Source of the DNA: Noviluteimonas gilva
Lineage (GTDB): Bacteria; Pseudomonadota; Gammaproteobacteria; Xanthomonadales; Xanthomonadaceae
Reading direction: 5' to 3'
Length of the DNA stretch: 64,000 nucleotides
Assembly: GCF_009740395.1 (NCBI RefSeq)
Contig: NZ_WOXT01000001.1
Location: forward strand, 248,001 to 312,000
In this document: positions 9,483 through 18,826 of the stretch, piece after piece
Layout of the letters: the number at the start of each line of letters is the position of its first letter
Numbering within the stretch: the first letter of the stretch is position 1
Position numbers and translations under genes: made by a program
Notes under the pieces: generated by a model
The model's input: the letters and a program-made list of their open reading frames with translations, nothing else
The model's database searches: none
Told to the model about the DNA's origin: nothing

Positions 9483-11000
9483 ATGTTCGTCCTGTGCCCC
9501 CATTGCCAGTTCCTGGTCACCCTCGATCCGCGCAGCGGTCGGGCGCCGGAGGTGTGTCCGAGTTGCGGGAAGCCGCTTGACGCGCAATCGCAGGAAACGG
9601 TTGAAAGCACCGACGTGCCGGTGGAGGCGACACCGGAACCGGAAGCGCCCGTCGCACCGCCCGAGCCGACGCCCGAGCCAACGCCCGAGCCACCGCCGGC
9701 GGAACCGGACGCCGAACCCGCGCCGCAGCCAGCCCAACTCAACGCGGACGCCGTCATCGCGCTGATGGCGCAAAAACCGCCACGCAAGGCGCGCGCCGAA
9801 AAGCCGGTCGAGAAGCCTGCGAAACGCAAGCGCGAACCCGCACCCAAGCCTGCGCCCGTCGTCAAACCGCCGGCGCCGCCGAAGGTCGAACGCCCCGCGG
9901 GTCCGCCGATGTCTGTGCGCATTGCGGCGTGGTGGGCGTCGGTGAAGCCCAAGGCGAAGCCGAAGGTCGAAAAACCCGTCGCCGACAAGAAGCCCGCGGC
10001 GGACGAAACGAAGAAGAGAGCCACCGTCAGGCCCGTGTCCTCGTTGCGCGAGCGCGCCGCGAAGCGTGCGGAAGACGCGCGAGTCGCACCCGCCGTGCAA
10101 GTGGAAGCGCCCGTTGTCGAGACGCAGGTCGTGGTGTCGCCTGTCGTCGATGCACCTGTGGTTGAGACGCCTGTCGTTGAGACGCCTGTCGTTGAGACGC
10201 CTGTCGTCGCAACGCCAATCGAACCCGCGCGCGTCGAAACCGCGCCCATCGAATTCATTCCGCTCGCGCTGACGCCCGTCGAAGCGGCACTCGCGGTCGA
10301 AGCCTTGCGCACATCGACGCCGCCTGCCGTCGAACCTGCGCCTGCACCCGAATCCGAACCCGATCTCGTCGCCGCACCCCCCATCGCGGTCGAAGACACC
10401 CCCCCATCACGCGAACCCGCGTTACCGCCCGTCGCCCCTCAGCCACCCACGCTCTCCCCGGCACCAAAACCGCGCGTGGCCACCGCCGCGCCGAGCTTCG
10501 CGCGCACGCGCGCAGGCTTGCGCGGTGCGATGCCGACGCGTTGGCAGTCGTTCGCGACCATCGGCGCGTTGTCGGTGTTGCTCGTCCTGCAATTGTTGCT
10601 CGCGCAACGCGACGCGCTCGCGCAAACCGCGCGCTGGCGCCCGACGATGTCGGCGCTCTGCGCCGTCGTGCGATGCACGTTGCCTGCGTGGCGCGACCCT
10701 GAAGCCTTCACGATGCTCAGCCGCGACGTGCGCCCGCATCCGAGCGCGGCGGGGACGTTGCAGATCGATGCGAACTTCCGCAACGACGCGCGCTGGGCGC
10801 AGGCCTGGCCGCGCCTGGTGGTGAGCCTGTCGGACATCGACGGACGCGTGCTCGGTACGCGTGCGTTCACCGCGCGCGAGTACCTGGGCGACGCCGCGGC
10901 GACGCAAGCGACCCTCGCACCCGGCCAGACCGCGGCGATCAGCCTGTCCGTCGTCGAGCCCGCGCCGGGTGTCGTGGCCTTCAGTTTCGAATTCCGCTGA
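9483..11000 (+). CDS. DUF3426 zinc-ribbon membrane protein with long Pro/Glu linker
   Basis: 505 residues from ATG 9483. The N-terminus is an MJ0042-type zinc finger with two Cys pairs (CPHC and CPSC). A low-complexity linker of about 310 residues, rich in P, E, A and V, follows. It contains a Lys-rich portion and the repeat VVETP. One membrane helix (FATIGALSVLLVLQLLLA, about residue 355) precedes the DUF3426 domain, a periplasmic all-beta domain ending in PGVVAFSFEFR. The function of the family is unknown. It lies between prmA and fis, the usual place in this family of bacteria. The linker is long for the family and may vary in length by repeat slippage. Confidence 0.85.
   Translation: MFVLCPHCQFLVTLDPRSGRAPEVCPSCGKPLDAQSQETVESTDVPVEATPEPEAPVAPPEPTPEPTPEPPPAEPDAEPAPQPAQLNADAVIALMAQKPPRKARAEKPVEKPAKRKREPAPKPAPVVKPPAPPKVERPAGPPMSVRIAAWWASVKPKAKPKVEKPVADKKPAADETKKRATVRPVSSLRERAAKRAEDARVAPAVQVEAPVVETQVVVSPVVDAPVVETPVVETPVVETPVVATPIEPARVETAPIEFIPLALTPVEAALAVEALRTSTPPAVEPAPAPESEPDLVAAPPIAVEDTPPSREPALPPVAPQPPTLSPAPKPRVATAAPSFARTRAGLRGAMPTRWQSFATIGALSVLLVLQLLLAQRDALAQTARWRPTMSALCAVVRCTLPAWRDPEAFTMLSRDVRPHPSAAGTLQIDANFRNDARWAQAWPRLVVSLSDIDGRVLGTRAFTAREYLGDAAATQATLAPGQTAAISLSVVEPAPGVVAFSFEFR
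10155..10210 (+). repeat. 15-base tandem repeat inside the DUF3426 gene
   Basis: The unit gttgagacgcctgtc occurs three times head to tail, with further diverged units on both sides. It encodes the repeated residues VVETP. Being a multiple of three bases, gain or loss of units changes linker length without breaking the frame. Confidence 0.8.
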
Positions 11001-11097
11001 GCGGTCGTTCGCGGGTCGTGCACGTGCCCCATCGCCGCGCTAGACTCGCCCTCCCGTTCGGCTCGAGCGGGCGCGCCATCGCAGCAGGGGATTTCGT

Positions 11098-11367
11098 TTG
11101 AACGCCGCCGCCGACCGACAAGACAACCGCGCCGGCCCGCGTCCGCCGCTGCGCGAGCACGTCGCCAATTCCGTACGTCGCTACCTGCGCGACATGGACG
11201 GTTGCGAAACCGAAGACCTGTACAACATCGCGCTGCGCGAGCTCGAGATTCCGCTGTTCGCCGAAGTGCTGAACCATTGCGAAGGCAACCAGAGCCGCGC
11301 CGCCACGATGCTCGGCATCCATCGCGCCACGCTGCGCAAGAAACTGCGGGATTACGGGCTCGGCTGA
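11098..11367 (+). CDS. fis: DNA-binding protein Fis
   Basis: 89 residues. Fis is a nucleoid-associated homodimer that bends DNA. The N-terminal region ([20 protein letters not shown]) matches the dimerisation helices, and the C-terminal helix-turn-helix [21 protein letters not shown] is diagnostic. The start codon appears to be TTG at 11098, 10 bases after an agggg ribosome site; there is no ATG that would keep the N-terminal helices. A -10-like tagact lies 50 bases upstream. It is placed between the DUF3426 gene and purH. Confidence 0.93.
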   Translation: MNAAADRQDNRAGPRPPLREHVANSVRRYLRDMDGCETEDLYNIALRELEIPLFAEVLNHCEGNQSRAATMLGIHRATLRKKLRDYGLG

Positions 11368-11398
11368 GCCCCGTAAACGGGCCGCGCGCCCACGCCGC

Positions 11399-11404
11399 TA
11401 TAAT
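11399..11404 (+). promoter_or_regulatory. Perfect -10 hexamer upstream of purH
   Basis: TATAAT in the 65-base gap between fis and purH, 28 bases before the purH start. A convincing -35 at normal spacing is not visible, so the promoter may depend on an activator or be an extended form. Confidence 0.4.
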
Positions 11405-11432
11405 TCGCGGCCCCACATCCCGGTTTCCCCCG

Positions 11433-13004
11433 ATGTCCGCCGATCGACTGCCCGTTCGCCGGGCCCTGCTGTCCGTTTCCGACAAGACCGGCCTGGTCGA
11501 CCTGGCGCGCGCGCTGGCCGCGCTGAACGTCGAACTGGTGTCCACCGGCGGCACGTCCAAGGCCTTGCGCGATGCGGGCCTGGCGGTGCGCGACGTGAGC
11601 GAACTCACGCAGTTCCCCGAAATGATGGACGGCCGCGTCAAGACGCTGCACCCGCTGGTGCATGGCGGCCTGCTGGGTCGCAGTGGCACGGATGATGCGG
11701 TCATGCGCGAGCACGGCATCGCGCCGATCGACCTGCTGGTGCTGAACCTGTATCCGTTCGAAAAAGTGTCGGTCGATCCGAACAGCACGATGGAAGACAT
11801 CGTGGAGAACATCGACATCGGCGGCCCGGCCATGCTGCGCTCTGCCGCGAAGAACTTCGCGCGCGTGGCGGTGGCGACCGACCCGATGCAGTACGCCGGC
11901 CTCATCGAAGAATTGACGGGCAACGACGGCACGCTGTCGGCGCGCACGCGTTTTGCGATGTCGGTGGCCGCGTTCAATCGCGTCGCGCAGTACGACGCAT
12001 TCATCAGCGACTATCTGTCCTCGATCAACGAAGACGGCACGCGCGCGCACTTCCCGGCGCAGCAGAACAGCAACTTCGTGAAGGTCATGGACCTGCGCTA
12101 CGGCGAGAACCCGCACCAGCAGGCCGCGTTCTATCGCGACCTGTGGCCGGTGCCCGGTACGCTGGCGACGTTCACGCAGTTGCAGGGCAAGGAACTGTCG
12201 TTCAACAACTTGGCCGACGCCGATGCAGCGTGGGAATGCGTGCGCCAGTTCGACCAGCCCGCGTGCGTGATCGTCAAACACGCCAACCCGTGCGGCGTGG
12301 CCGAAGCGGTCGATGTCGGCACCGCGTATGAATTGGCCTACGTCACGGACCCGACGTCGGCATTCGGCGGCATCATCGCGTTCAACCGCGCGCTCGATGG
12401 CGCCACGGCGAAGGCGATCCTCGACCGACAGTTCGTCGAAGTGCTGATCGCGCCGGAGTTCGACGACGCCGCGCTCGCCTATGCGAAGAAGAAGGCGAAC
12501 GTGCGCGTGCTGCGCATCCCGCACGGTTGGGGCCGCAACAACGCCGACGTCAAGCGCGTGGGTTCGGGCCTGCTGATGCAGACCAGCGACATCCGCGAAG
12601 TGACGCGCGACGAACTCAAGGTCGTCACCAAGCGCGCGCCGACGCCGCAGGAGCTCGAAGACCTGCTGTTCGCCTGGCGCGTGGCGAAGTACGTGAAATC
12701 CAACGCGATCGTCTATGCGCGCGAAGGCCGCACCATCGGCATCGGCGCGGGCCAGATGAGCCGCGTGGTGTCGGCGAAGATCGCCGCGCTCAAGGCCGAA
12801 GAAGCCGGGCTCACGGTGCCGGGTTCGGCGATGGCCTCCGATGCGTTCTTCCCGTTCCGCGACGGCATCGACGCGGCGGCCCTCGCCGGCATCCGCACCG
12901 TGATCCAGCCGGGTGGTTCGATGCGCGACAACGAAGTGATCGCCGCCGCGGATGAGCACGACATCGCGATGGTGTTCACCGGTATTCGCCACTTCCGCCA
13001 CTGA
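11433..13004 (+). CDS. purH: Bifunctional AICAR transformylase / IMP cyclohydrolase
   Basis: 523 residues. PurH carries out the last two steps of IMP synthesis. The N-terminal cyclohydrolase (MGS-like) domain begins [19 protein letters not shown] and contains [13 protein letters not shown] and NLYPFE. The transformylase domain has [46 protein letters not shown], the PTSAFGGI segment and the C-terminal [19 protein letters not shown] ... QPGGSMRD...[16 protein letters not shown]. The length matches the family. purD follows after 22 bases, forming a purHD unit. Regulation is probably at a promoter in the short gap after fis. Confidence 0.97.
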   Translation: MSADRLPVRRALLSVSDKTGLVDLARALAALNVELVSTGGTSKALRDAGLAVRDVSELTQFPEMMDGRVKTLHPLVHGGLLGRSGTDDAVMREHGIAPIDLLVLNLYPFEKVSVDPNSTMEDIVENIDIGGPAMLRSAAKNFARVAVATDPMQYAGLIEELTGNDGTLSARTRFAMSVAAFNRVAQYDAFISDYLSSINEDGTRAHFPAQQNSNFVKVMDLRYGENPHQQAAFYRDLWPVPGTLATFTQLQGKELSFNNLADADAAWECVRQFDQPACVIVKHANPCGVAEAVDVGTAYELAYVTDPTSAFGGIIAFNRALDGATAKAILDRQFVEVLIAPEFDDAALAYAKKKANVRVLRIPHGWGRNNADVKRVGSGLLMQTSDIREVTRDELKVVTKRAPTPQELEDLLFAWRVAKYVKSNAIVYAREGRTIGIGAGQMSRVVSAKIAALKAEEAGLTVPGSAMASDAFFPFRDGIDAAALAGIRTVIQPGGSMRDNEVIAAADEHDIAMVFTGIRHFRH

Positions 13005-13026
13005 TTCGCCCCGCCAGGAGCAACGC

Positions 13027-14319
13027 ATGAAGATCCTCGTCATCGGTTCCGGCGGTCGCGAGCACGCGCTCGCGTGGAAGCTCGCGCAACCCACGCGCGT
13101 GACCGAAGTGCTGGTCGCGCCGGGCAACGCGGGCACGGCGATGGAGGACAAGTGCCGCAACGTCGGCGTGGACGCGAAGGACATCGACGGATTGCTGGCG
13201 CTGGTGGAACGCGAGAGTGTTTCGCTCACCGTCGTCGGGCCTGAGCAGCCGTTGGTGGCGGGCGTCGTCGATCGCTTCCGCGCCGCGGGCCATCGCGTGT
13301 TCGGGCCGACGGCCGCCGCGGCGCAGCTCGAAGGCAGCAAGGCCTTCGCGAAGGATTTCCTCGCTCGCCACGGAATTCCCACCGCGCATTACGCGGTGCA
13401 CACGAAGGTCGACGAAGCGCTCGCCTACGTGCGTTCGAAAGGCGCGCCCATTGTTGTGAAGGCCGACGGCCTCGCCGCGGGCAAGGGCGTGATCGTCGCG
13501 ATGACCCTGGAAGAAGCCGAGCACGCGATCGAAGACATGCTGTCCGGGGACGCCTTCGGCGCCGCGGGCGCGCGCGTGGTGATCGAGGAATTCCTCGACG
13601 GCGAAGAAGCGAGCTTCATCTCGATGGTCGACGGCGCGCACGCGCTGCCGATGGCGACCTCGCAGGATCACAAGCGCGCGCACGACGGCGACACCGGTCC
13701 GAACACCGGCGGCATGGGTGCGTATTCGCCCGCGCCCGTGGTGACGCCCGAAGTGCATGCGCGCGTGATGCGCGAAGTGGTCGAACCCACGGTGCGCGGC
13801 ATGATCGCCGACGGCGTGCCGTTCACCGGCTTCCTCTATGCGGGGCTGATGATCGACAAGGCCGGCGCGCCCAAGGTGATCGAATACAACGTCCGCTTCG
13901 GCGACCCGGAAACGCAGCCGGTGATGATGCGACTGCGCTCGGATCTCGTGGACCTGGTCGAAGCGGCGATCGACGGAAAACTTTCGACGACGCAGGCCGA
14001 ATGGGACACGCGCAAGTCGCTGGGCGTCGTGATGGCGGCCGAGCACTACCCTGCCACGCCGCGCTTGGGCGACATCATCAACTCGATCGATGCGCCCGAT
14101 GTCGAAGACACGAAGGTCTTCCACGCCGGCACGCGTTTTGAAGGCGACCACGTCGTGACCTCCGGCGGCCGCGTGCTGTGCGTGTGCGCATTGGGCGATA
14201 CGGTGGCGGAGGCGCAGCAACGCGCTTACGCGGAGATCGCCGGGATCTCGTGGCCGGGGGAATTCCATCGCCACGACATCGGTTGGCGGGCGATTGCGCG
14301 GGAGCGTGGCGAGGGGTGA
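13027..14319 (+). CDS. purD: Phosphoribosylamine-glycine ligase
   Basis: 430 residues. PurD joins glycine to phosphoribosylamine with ATP. It opens [20 protein letters not shown] and has the ATP-grasp features [48 protein letters not shown] and [13 protein letters not shown], and the metal-binding region [18 protein letters not shown] chose ATG 13027, preceded by aggagcaac, over an in-frame start inside purH. It ends 3 bases before the convergent brnA gene. Confidence 0.97.
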   Translation: MKILVIGSGGREHALAWKLAQPTRVTEVLVAPGNAGTAMEDKCRNVGVDAKDIDGLLALVERESVSLTVVGPEQPLVAGVVDRFRAAGHRVFGPTAAAAQLEGSKAFAKDFLARHGIPTAHYAVHTKVDEALAYVRSKGAPIVVKADGLAAGKGVIVAMTLEEAEHAIEDMLSGDAFGAAGARVVIEEFLDGEEASFISMVDGAHALPMATSQDHKRAHDGDTGPNTGGMGAYSPAPVVTPEVHARVMREVVEPTVRGMIADGVPFTGFLYAGLMIDKAGAPKVIEYNVRFGDPETQPVMMRLRSDLVDLVEAAIDGKLSTTQAEWDTRKSLGVVMAAEHYPATPRLGDIINSIDAPDVEDTKVFHAGTRFEGDHVVTSGGRVLCVCALGDTVAEAQQRAYAEIAGISWPGEFHRHDIGWRAIARERGEG

Positions 14320-14322
14320 GGC

Positions 14323-14667
14323 TCAGCGCTTCCTGGGTTTTGTCGCCTTTGTAACCGCGCCACCACGCGGCGAGCGCTTGGTCACCGGCCGCGGTTTGGG
14401 CGCATCGACGATCCTGACGCCTTCCAGCACGCCCGCGATTGCGCTCTGCAGCCGGGCCAGCAACGCTTCATGCTTCGATGCGCTCGCCACGAGCGAACGA
14501 CGCAATGCCTCGTTCATGGCGGTTTGATAGCCGCGCCCTTCCGCTTCCGCGCGATCGCGGAACGCATCGAGCACGTCGTCGTCGATGTAGATAGTGATGC
14601 GGGTTTTGCCCGGCGTGGCGATGACTGCGCCGCGCCGCGCATTGGACCAATCAAGTTCGCGTGCCAT
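14323..14667 (-). CDS. brnA: BrnA-like antitoxin of a BrnT/BrnA toxin-antitoxin pair
   Basis: 114 residues from ATG 14667. The core TRITIYIDDDVLDAFRDRAE followed by GRGYQTAMNEALRRSL is the ribbon-helix-helix fold of BrnA/CopG antitoxins. The family is usually about 80-100 residues. This copy has a C-terminal extension of about 40 residues ending in a Pro/Lys/Arg-rich tail (VTKRSPRGG...KATKPRKR). The start overlaps the end of the toxin gene by 17 bases, in the toxin-first order typical of BrnTA. BrnA neutralises BrnT and, as a dimer-bound complex, represses the shared promoter. Confidence 0.88.
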   Translation of the reverse strand: MARELDWSNARRGAVIATPGKTRITIYIDDDVLDAFRDRAEAEGRGYQTAMNEALRRSLVASASKHEALLARLQSAIAGVLEGVRIVDAPKPRPVTKRSPRGGAVTKATKPRKR

Positions 14668-14920
14668 GGTATTTCCTTCGTTCGCGCGCATCTGCCTTGC
14701 GTGCCGAAATGATTCGGATGTCGTGACTGCGCTCCGTCCATGTCACGACAAGCAATTTTCCCAGGGCATCCATTCCTATCGTGTTGAACCGATGCTCGCC
14801 TTCGGACCAGTCTTCTTGCGTCACTGCGCGCGGGTCCAACAAAACCGCTTCACAGTCGGCGAACGCCATCCCGTGCTTACGGACGTTGCTCCTGGATTTC
14901 CTGGCGTCGAACTCGACCAT
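14651..14920 (-). CDS. brnT: BrnT-like ribonuclease toxin
   Basis: 89 residues, typical for BrnT, a RelE-fold ribonuclease. Family landmarks are visible: EFDARKSRSNVRKHGMAFADC at the N-terminus (matching the W/F-D-x-x-K-x-x-x-N-x-x-KH-x-x-xF pattern), the DP.A block LLDPRAV, EHRFNTIGM, LLVVTWTER, and the C-terminal IRIISARKADARERRKY with the basic catalytic-site residues R...SAR.A...ER. All appear intact, so the toxin is probably active. The gene starts directly beside a perfect inverted repeat (14921-14939). Confidence 0.9.
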   Translation of the reverse strand: MVEFDARKSRSNVRKHGMAFADCEAVLLDPRAVTQEDWSEGEHRFNTIGMDALGKLLVVTWTERSHDIRIISARKADARERRKYHGTRT

Positions 14921-14939
14921 ATATGCACATCGTGCATAT
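14921..14939. promoter_or_regulatory. Perfect palindrome, probable BrnTA operator
   Basis: Perfect inverted repeat atatgcac-atc-gtgcatat immediately upstream of the brnT start codon. Its AT-rich centre and position make it a good binding site for the BrnA ribbon-helix-helix dimer or the BrnTA complex, which would give autoregulation. No other gene starts close by. Confidence 0.7.
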
Positions 14940-14995
14940 GTCGACCCATCCTCCGATAGACGGCTTTTCCGCGACTGTCGCGGAAAAGCGGACGC

Positions 14996-16855
14996 TTACG
15001 CCGCGTCCCCTCTCAACTCCCGCACCTTCGCTTCCAGCAACTCGGCCGTCGCGATCTGCCCTTCCATCGGCGGCGCGGCAACGACTTCGACATGCGCGCG
15101 GAAGCGCCTCGGCACACGCATCCGCTTCAGGCGGCCGTCGCGCCTGCTCCACATGCTGGTCCACATGCCGCGCAGGGCCATCGGGACGACGGGGACGTCG
15201 CGGCGCGCGAGGATTTTCTCGACGCCCGACTTGAACGCGGTCATCTCGCCATCCTTCGTCAGCGCGCCTTCGGGGAAGATGCCCACGAGTTCGCCTTCGG
15301 CAAGGGCCGCGTCGATTTCGTCGAACGCGCGTTGCATCAATTCCGGGTTTTCGCGCGCGCCGGCGATCGGGATCGCTTTCGCCGTGCGGAAGATCCAGCG
15401 CATCACCGGGATGTTGAAGATCTTGTAGTACATGACGAAGCGCACGGGGCGCGGGATCGTCGCGGCCAGGATCAGCGCGTCCATGTAGCTGACGTGGTTG
15501 CACACCAGCAGCGCGGGGCCTTCGTCGGGCACGTTGTCCTCGATGCCGCGGGCGCGCAGGCGATACAGCGCGCGCACCAGCACCCAGCTGAGGAAGCGCA
15601 TCAGGAATTCGGGGACGACGGTGAAGATCCACAGCGCGACGAGTGTGTTGGCGATCGCGAGCGCGAGGAACAACTGCGGAATCGTGAGGTGCGCGTACTG
15701 CAGGCCGACGATGCCCAGCACGGCGGCGAGCACGATGAAGCCGGCGTTCTGGATGTTCATGCCCGCGATCACGCGCGAGAGCTCGCCCTTCGGCGTGCGG
15801 CTCTGGATCAGCGCGAACAACGGCACCACGTAGAAGCCCGCGAACAAACCGATGCCGCTCAGGGCGACGATGGTGTGCATCAGGCCGTGTGCGTATGTCG
15901 CGCCGCCCTCCGGCAGCCACAACGACAGCACGAACAGGAACACGCTCATGCCGAACGCGCCGAGCGGCACCAGGCCGATTTCGACCGTGCGCGCGGAGAG
16001 CCTTTCGCAGAGGATCGAACCCACGCCCGTCGCGATCGAGAACACCGCCAGCAGCACGGTGTAGGTCGACACGTCGCCGCCGAGGTTTTCGTCGCCGTAG
16101 GTCGGCAGCTGCGCGGTCAGCATCGTGCCGACGAACCAGAACCACGACACGCCGAGCACGCCGTTGCGCACCGCCGGCTGTTTGCGCACCAGGCGCAACA
16201 CGCGGATGGATTCGGGAATCGGATTCCAGCCGACCTTGAGGTCCGGCGCGCCGGCTTCGGTCGGCGGAATCGCGCGACTGACGAGGTTGCCCGCGACCGC
16301 GAACAGGATCACGGCAGTCGCCGCAACGATCGGGCCGTTGCTGCCTGCGACCTGGAAGATCATGCCGCCGAGCAGCATGCCGACGAGGATCGACACCGAC
16401 GTGCCCATCTCGACCAGGCCGTTGCCGCCGGTGAGTTCTTCCGGCTTCAGCACCGAAGGCAGGATCGAATACTTCACCGGGCCGAACAGCGCCGATTGCA
16501 CGCCGGTCGAAAACAGCGCGATGAGCAGCACCACCATGTTCTGCGTCATGAAGCCGATCGCAGCGCCGGTCATGATGGCGATTTCCATCATCGTGGTGAT
16601 GCGGATCAGCCGCGACTTCTCCAGCTTTTCCGCGATCTGCCCCGCGGTGGCGGAGAAAAGGAAGTACGGCAGGATGAAGATCGCCGGCGCAAGGTTCGTA
16701 TAGAAACTGCGCTCGTCGCTCGCAACGCCCATGAAGAACAGCAAGCCGATGATGGCTTGCCGGAAGACGTTGTCGTTGAAGGCGCCGAGCGACTGGGTCG
16801 CGAAGAACGGCAGGAAGCGCCGCTGGCGGAGGAGTTCGAACTGGTTGTGCGCCAT
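14996..16855 (-). CDS. Fused MFS lysophospholipid transporter and acyltransferase (LplT-Aas type)
   Basis: 619 residues from ATG 16855. Residues 1 to about 405 form a 12-helix MFS transporter that begins QFELLRQRRFLPFFATQSLGA and FNDNVFRQA, a motif strongly associated with LplT/YgeD. Residues about 425-600 are a PlsC-type acyltransferase with the block NHVSYMDAL (HxxxxD motif), GARENPE and FPEGALT (the PEG substrate motif). LplT flips lysophospholipids inward and the acyltransferase re-acylates them, so this is a phospholipid repair protein of the inner membrane. The third domain of E. coli Aas (acyl-ACP synthetase) is absent. Confidence 0.88.
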   Translation of the reverse strand: MAHNQFELLRQRRFLPFFATQSLGAFNDNVFRQAIIGLLFFMGVASDERSFYTNLAPAIFILPYFLFSATAGQIAEKLEKSRLIRITTMMEIAIMTGAAIGFMTQNMVVLLIALFSTGVQSALFGPVKYSILPSVLKPEELTGGNGLVEMGTSVSILVGMLLGGMIFQVAGSNGPIVAATAVILFAVAGNLVSRAIPPTEAGAPDLKVGWNPIPESIRVLRLVRKQPAVRNGVLGVSWFWFVGTMLTAQLPTYGDENLGGDVSTYTVLLAVFSIATGVGSILCERLSARTVEIGLVPLGAFGMSVFLFVLSLWLPEGGATYAHGLMHTIVALSGIGLFAGFYVVPLFALIQSRTPKGELSRVIAGMNIQNAGFIVLAAVLGIVGLQYAHLTIPQLFLALAIANTLVALWIFTVVPEFLMRFLSWVLVRALYRLRARGIEDNVPDEGPALLVCNHVSYMDALILAATIPRPVRFVMYYKIFNIPVMRWIFRTAKAIPIAGARENPELMQRAFDEIDAALAEGELVGIFPEGALTKDGEMTAFKSGVEKILARRDVPVVPMALRGMWTSMWSRRDGRLKRMRVPRRFRAHVEVVAAPPMEGQIATAELLEAKVRELRGDAA

Positions 16856-16888
16856 TCCGTGCAACCGCCGCAGGGGATGGCGCGGAGC

Positions 16889-18313
16889 CTAGCAGAGCGC
16901 TTCGACCTGCGCGCTGGCCGGTGCCCGCGCGGGGATGGCATGCGGTTGCGCCGGCCCGCCGGCCTGTTGCGCGTGAACGACGAACAGCAGCTCGCTTGCG
17001 CGACCCTGCGCATCCAGCGCGCGAATGCACACGCGGCGCGGCGCGGCCTGCCAGGGCAGGCGCAGGCGGACGGTACGCACGCCGGCATGTGCGTCGCGCA
17101 AGGCATGCCACCCACCGCGGAAGACCAGGCCGTCGTGGTCGGCATCGACCGCCCAATCCTGGGGCGGCTCGCCGCGTGTTTCGCCGAGTTGGACCACGAG
17201 CCATTCGACATCGGGCGCGCTGCGCGAGCGTTCGCGTTCCACCCATGCCTGCGACAGCCCGCCGACGGGGGCGAAGCCCTTCGGATCGACCCGCAGCGAT
17301 GGCCCGCGTTCGCCGCGCGGCAGGCAGGCGATAGCGCGGACATCGATGCGGGAATCGCAGCGCATCGCGAGGTGCTGCGACAACGTGGCCCTGAAGTGCC
17401 ACCCCAGCACTATCACGCGCGAATAGTGGCCGTGCTCGCAGCGCGTGATCGCGCGGCTGAGCGTGGATTCGCCGGTGCGGCGATCGGGCGCGTCCACCCA
17501 CACCAGCGTGCGTTCGCCTTCGCGCACGATTTCGCCGAGCAGCACGTCGCCGCCTGCGCGACGGCGCCCCGCGGCCGTCGTGCACACGGCCGACATCGAG
17601 AGCGGCCTTGCACCGAACGCCGCGAGCGCGGCGTGCATCGCGTTGACCGGTTGTGCGGCGGCATGGCGGCGCGTCCACTCGGCGGGCGTGGCGCCGACGT
17701 CCTCGATGCGGAAGCTCGTGTCGCCGCGCAGCAGCAGCGTGCGACGCAACGCCGCGCAACCGGCGGACTCGCGGACACACGCGATCCACGCCGTATGCGC
17801 GAGCGCGAGCGCCGGCAATCGCGACGCATCGTCGGCGATCAGCAACACCGTGCCGTCGCGACCGCTGGCGTTGCGCCGCACTTCCGGCCAACCGAACGCG
17901 TCGAGCACGAGTTGCACGGGACCGTGTTCGTTGGCGGGAATCTCGACGACGAGCGCCGCCTCCGGCGCGAGCGTGCGCAGCAACGCGAAGCAAGGCGTCC
18001 AACGCGCCAGACGTGTTGCGAGCGTGTCGTCGTCGCCCGCGGGATGCAGGTCGAGCACGATGCGCCCCGGCGGCGCGCCGAGGCCCTGGCGTTGTTCGGC
18101 GATCAGGGCGGCGACGCACAATGCCGGTGCACCGCACAGTACGCGGCGTGCGGGCGCGCGATGCTGTTGCACGGGATCGTCGGGCGCGAGCACGAGTTCC
18201 ACCGGCACCGCGCGTTCGCGGTTCCGTCCGGTGGACGATTCCATGAGCCGTTGAGCCTGCCGGCGCCCGTTTGCGACCAGGCGCGGCAGCCGTTCCAGAA
18301 GCGAGGTGGCCAT
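16889..18313 (-). CDS. Mod-like DNA methyltransferase homologue lacking catalytic motifs (putative)
   Basis: 474 residues. Composition is balanced and protein-like, unlike the Arg-rich shadow frames opposite. I cannot give a firm family, but the order of blocks resembles the large Mod-type N6-adenine methyltransferases of type III systems. RRVLCGAPALCVAALI corresponds to the N-R-L-I-x-G-D-N-L entry block. GRIVLDLHPAG sits where Mod has its IDPPYNTG catalytic motif. LVVEIPANEHGPVQLVLDAFGW matches the D-x-x-x-x-x-x-LL-D-E-V-F-G block. RVIVLGWHF and DWAVDADHDGLVFRGGW match C-terminal Mod blocks. The D-P-P-Y catalytic tetrad is replaced and no F-x-G-x-G SAM loop is seen, so it would be inactive. 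Divergent from the HTH gene at 18404. Homology is inferred from memory of the family. Confidence 0.5.
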   Translation of the reverse strand: MATSLLERLPRLVANGRRQAQRLMESSTGRNRERAVPVELVLAPDDPVQQHRAPARRVLCGAPALCVAALIAEQRQGLGAPPGRIVLDLHPAGDDDTLATRLARWTPCFALLRTLAPEAALVVEIPANEHGPVQLVLDAFGWPEVRRNASGRDGTVLLIADDASRLPALALAHTAWIACVRESAGCAALRRTLLLRGDTSFRIEDVGATPAEWTRRHAAAQPVNAMHAALAAFGARPLSMSAVCTTAAGRRRAGGDVLLGEIVREGERTLVWVDAPDRRTGESTLSRAITRCEHGHYSRVIVLGWHFRATLSQHLAMRCDSRIDVRAIACLPRGERGPSLRVDPKGFAPVGGLSQAWVERERSRSAPDVEWLVVQLGETRGEPPQDWAVDADHDGLVFRGGWHALRDAHAGVRTVRLRLPWQAAPRRVCIRALDAQGRASELLFVVHAQQAGGPAQPHAIPARAPASAQVEALC

Positions 18314-18403
18314 CGCGAATTACCTGCCATGAACCCGATTGGTTCAATGAGAATAACGCGATAATTGCAAGGCGTTCGCGCGCCAGCGCCTAAGGTCGGC
18401 GCC

Positions 18404-18799
18404 ATGAAAAGCGAACAGGCGATGTTCGGCGAGCGCTTGCGAAATGCGTTGAAGGCCGCTGGTTATGCGGAGAGTGCGACGGAAATCTGCGATGCCCTTC
18501 CGCGGCATGAGGGTGATCCCACGACGCCGCAAGCGGTTTCGCGCTGGTTGCACGGAAAGAGCATCCCGCGTCAGCGCAATCTCATCGCGTTGGCGAAACT
18601 GCTCCGCATCGAACCTACCGCGTTGCAGTACGGAACGGTGCCGACTTCCCGCGTTCGCGAGACGCGCGTCGAATTTCGCATTCCGGCGACGGATCAGCAC
18701 GCGATCGATGCGTTCATCGCGTTGCCGGCCAAGTCGCGCAAGATCGTGCGGGAATTGATCGAGACGCTGCGCGAGAACGATCAGAAGAAGAAACGCTGA
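18404..18799 (+). CDS. Helix-turn-helix regulator, CI-like
   Basis: 131 residues from ATG 18404, the last in-frame ATG before the conserved region; upstream residues are not HTH-like. Residues about 5-65 form a helix-turn-helix: FGERLRNALKAAGYAESATE, then TPQAVSRWLHGKSIPRQRNL as recognition segment, and LAKLLRIEPTALQYG as the closing helix. The C-terminal half (RETRVEFRIPATDQ ... IVRELIETLRENDQKKKR) is charged and helical. It is divergent from the Mod-like gene, with about 90 bases between the starts. That gap contains an AT-rich run including gataat and ttggtt that could serve promoters in both directions. A role in regulating its neighbour is plausible but unproven. Confidence 0.8.
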   Translation: MKSEQAMFGERLRNALKAAGYAESATEICDALPRHEGDPTTPQAVSRWLHGKSIPRQRNLIALAKLLRIEPTALQYGTVPTSRVRETRVEFRIPATDQHAIDAFIALPAKSRKIVRELIETLRENDQKKKR

Positions 18800-18826
18800 G
18801 CGCGTAGCGCGCCCACGGTTCGAGGA

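Noticed and set aside
15092-18364. Open frame of 1090 codons on the + strand opposite the acyltransferase and Mod-like genes
   Set aside because: Composition is Arg/His/Gln/Glu-rich with no domain, and it spans two recognisable genes and their gap on the other strand. Such frames are expected opposite high-GC genes.
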